This document shows positions 62,272 to 64,000 of a stretch of DNA of 64,000 nt, in pieces. The DNA comes from Asanoa ishikariensis (GTDB taxonomy: Bacteria > Actinomycetota > Actinomycetes > Mycobacteriales > Micromonosporaceae). A program made the position numbers and the translations under genes. The notes beneath the pieces are model-generated. The model was not told the DNA's origin, ran no database searches, and saw only the letters and a list, made by a program, of their open reading frames with translations. The stretch is from positions 434,001-498,000 of the forward strand of contig NZ_FNQB01000001.1 of assembly GCF_900107455.1 (NCBI RefSeq), given 5' to 3'. Each line of letters begins with the position of its first letter. Positions within the stretch are counted from its first letter, which is position 1.

Positions 62272-63376
62272 CGGGCACCTCCAGCCGCACCCTCGTGCCC
62301 TGGCCGGGTTCCGACTCGACCGTCAGGCGCCCGCCCACCGCGCCGGCGCGGTCTCGCATCGAGGTCAGGCCCAGTGAGGCCTGGTCCGTGGGGCGCAGGC
62401 CCGACCCGTCGTCGCGGACCTCGACCACCAGTGCGGCGCCGTCAAGGAACAACCGGATCTCGACGGTACGCGCGGACGCGTGCCGCAACGCGTTGTGCAG
62501 TGCCTCCTGGGCGACCCGGTACGCGGCGTCCTCGCATTCCGGCGCCAACCGCGGCACTGGGTCGGCGCGCAGCCGGACGCGGGCCGCGTGTACCCGGTCG
62601 AGCAGCCGCGCCTGCTTGCCCAGCGCGGCGTCCAGCCCCTCGTGCTCCAGGTCGGCCGGGCGCATGCCGACCACGATCGCTCGGAGCTCGTCGGCGGCCT
62701 CCCCGGCGAGCGCGCGGACGGTGGCGATCTGGGCGGCCGCCCGCTCCGGGTCGCGGGTGACGAGGGCCGCGGCGGCGTCCGCGGTCAGCCGCAGTCCGAA
62801 CAGCTTCTGTGCCACCGAGTCGTGCAGCTCGCGGGCGATCCGGTCGCGTTCCTCGAGGACCGACAGCTCCCGGCTGCGCTCGTACAACCTGGCATTGACG
62901 AGGGCGATCGCGGCGTGACCGGCCAGGATCCGGAGCAGGTCCTCGTCGTCGCGGTCGAACTCACCGCCACGCTTGTTGGCCAGGTAGAGCGCACCGAGGA
63001 TCTCCTCGCCGTGCACGATCGGCATGCCGAGGAAGTCGCGCAGCTCGGGGTGGTGCTTCGGCCAGTACTCGAAGCGGGGGTGCGACCGGATGTCGGCCAG
63101 CCGCAGCGGCGCCGGGTCGCGCAGCAGGACCGCCAGCAGGCCGTGTTGGCGCGGCAGCGGGCCGATCGCGTTCCATTGCGCGTCGCTGATCCCGTCGACC
63201 ACGAACTCCGCGAAGGCGCCCGTGTCCTCGTCGGGCACGCCGAGGGCCGCGTACCGGGCGTCCAGCAGCCGGCGCGCGGCGGACACGATGGTCTGAAGCA
63301 CCTCGCGCACCGACTGGCGCGCGGTCACGGCGAGTACGGCGGCGCTCAGCGCTCGCAGTTCTTCGCGCGCGTCCAC
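62264..63376 (-). CDS. GAF-domain sensor histidine kinase (DevS-like)
   Basis: 370 residues from the GTG at 63376. A GAF sensor domain (about 22-163) with FLGMPIVHGEEILGALYLAN, similar to the DevS/DosS GAF of mycobacteria, where haem or redox state is sensed, is followed by a HisKA_3 dimerisation helix with phosphorylated His185 (ERDRIARELHDSVAQ) and an HATPase (GSGLRPTD, N-box YRVAQEALHNALRHA). No membrane helix: cytoplasmic. HHP at 108-110 lies where DevS-type proteins have histidines, but haem binding is not shown. Coupled to the response regulator. Confidence 0.9.
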   Translation of the reverse strand: MDAREELRALSAAVLAVTARQSVREVLQTIVSAARRLLDARYAALGVPDEDTGAFAEFVVDGISDAQWNAIGPLPRQHGLLAVLLRDPAPLRLADIRSHPRFEYWPKHHPELRDFLGMPIVHGEEILGALYLANKRGGEFDRDDEDLLRILAGHAAIALVNARLYERSRELSVLEERDRIARELHDSVAQKLFGLRLTADAAAALVTRDPERAAAQIATVRALAGEAADELRAIVVGMRPADLEHEGLDAALGKQARLLDRVHAARVRLRADPVPRLAPECEDAAYRVAQEALHNALRHASARTVEIRLFLDGAALVVEVRDDGSGLRPTDQASLGLTSMRDRAGAVGGRLTVESEPGQGTRVRLEVPVG

Positions 63377-63421
63377 CCTCGCACCGTAGCGCGTGCCGGA
63401 CCGCCGGTGATCCGGTCCGAT

Positions 63422-63459
63422 GGTCCTAGGACCAAGGTCCCGGGACAGGGTCGTCCCTG
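63422..63459. promoter_or_regulatory. Run of palindromes between the two-component genes and an SDR gene
   Basis: GGTCCTAGGACC (63422-63433) and GTCCCGGGAC (63437-63446) are perfect palindromes; CAGGG-TCGT-CCCTG (63446-63459) follows. Half-sites GGTCC/GGACC and GGGAC/GTCCC recur. Midway between starts at 63376 (minus) and 63501 (plus). The form recalls DevR/DosR-type boxes (GGGAC-N-GTCCC), so the response regulator may bind here and control both sides. Confidence 0.68.
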
Positions 63460-63500
63460 GTCCGATGGCATCGGTCGGCATCGTTCCTAGCGTCATAGGC

Positions 63501-64000
63501 ATGACAACAGCGATCATCACCGGCGCGTCCCGAGGCCTTGGGCGCGCACTCACCGGCGGCCTGGCTCGCGCCGGCTGGAACGTCGTCGTCGACGGCCGCG
63601 ACGGTGCGGCCCTGGCTGCCGTCGGTTTCGGGCGTGGGGTCACCCCCGTCGTCGGTTCGGTCGCCGACCCCGAGCACCTGGTCGCGCTGGTCGAGGCGGC
63701 CGACCGCCTCGGCGGCGCCGATCTGCTGGTCAACAACGCCGGGATTCTGGGGCCCTCGCCGCAGCCGCGGATCGCCGACTATCCGATCGAGGCGTGGCGC
63801 GAGGTGTACGAGATCAACGTGCACGCGCCGCTGGCGCTCACCCAGCTCACCCTGCCAGGACTGCGCAAGCGCGGCGGGGCCGTGCTCAACGTGACCTCGG
63901 ACGCGGCCATCGAGGCGTACGCCGGCTGGGGCGGCTACGGCTCGGCGAAGGCGGCGCTGGAGCAGGCGAGCCGGATCCTGGCGGCCGAAGAACCGGACGT
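63501..64000 (+). CDS. Short-chain dehydrogenase/reductase (partial, 5' end)
   Basis: Only the first 166 codons are in the window. Classical SDR: NAD(P)-binding TGASRGLG, LVNNAGILGP and the catalytic Tyr-Lys pair beginning YGSAKAALEQ; the Ser before it is probably in NVTSDAA. Substrate unknown. It starts 55-80 bases from the palindrome run, so it may be controlled by the DevS/DevR-like pair. Confidence 0.9.
   Translation, partial: MTTAIITGASRGLGRALTGGLARAGWNVVVDGRDGAALAAVGFGRGVTPVVGSVADPEHLVALVEAADRLGGADLLVNNAGILGPSPQPRIADYPIEAWREVYEINVHAPLALTQLTLPGLRKRGGAVLNVTSDAAIEAYAGWGGYGSAKAALEQASRILAAEEPD

Overview
The window is high-GC actinobacterial chromosome: strong G/C at third codon positions, frequent GTG and TTG starts, many overlapping GTGA/ATGA gene junctions and several leaderless-looking starts. 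Family content (SigE-type ECF factor with a membrane partner, LapA-like and STAS proteins, Ohr, many TetR/MarR/GntR regulators, and a SCO2521-SCO2524-like cluster) points to a filamentous actinomycete, probably of the Micromonosporaceae. This placement is inference. I see no rRNA, tRNA, insertion sequence, phage integrase or CRISPR array.

Region 1-13,800 holds regulator/effector pairs: TetR with a DHA2 drug exporter, a secreted GH55-type glucanase with a LacI-type operator, a PIG-L deacetylase, a coupled XRE-regulator/glycosyltransferase pair, and redox/CO2 enzymes. A 14-copy 26-bp minisatellite follows, then a MarR-controlled drug ABC exporter. Region 13,900-24,200 has metH (B12-dependent methionine synthase), an alpha/beta hydrolase, a GGDEF/HD-GYP c-di-GMP enzyme, a methyltransferase, and an APH-like kinase with a low-complexity insertion in its active site. 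Region 24,200-36,990 has divergent ABC exporter genes, several small regulator-target pairs with clear palindromic operators, a DEAD-box RNA helicase, and a TetR/FAD-monooxygenase pair whose monooxygenase is frameshifted. Region 37,000-48,750 has two large unrecognised coupled genes, an ECF sigma/anti-sigma-like pair, metabolic enzymes with MarR/GntR regulators, and mscL.

The most interesting region is 48,792-57,963. A 1,445-residue DUF4062-NACHT-HEAT STAND protein on the plus strand sits inside a conserved actinobacterial cluster. Upstream and divergent is a SCO2521-like gene; downstream and convergent is an operon of SCO2524-, SCO2523- (variant P-loop ATPase) and SCO2522-like genes. The STAND protein looks like a bacterial NLR-type sensor, and the cluster has no assigned function to my knowledge. 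Together they are a candidate undescribed, possibly defence-related, system.

The window ends with a secreted metzincin-like protease, a DUF302 protein, a DevS/DevR-like two-component system, and the start of a short-chain dehydrogenase. A run of palindromes lies between the last two.
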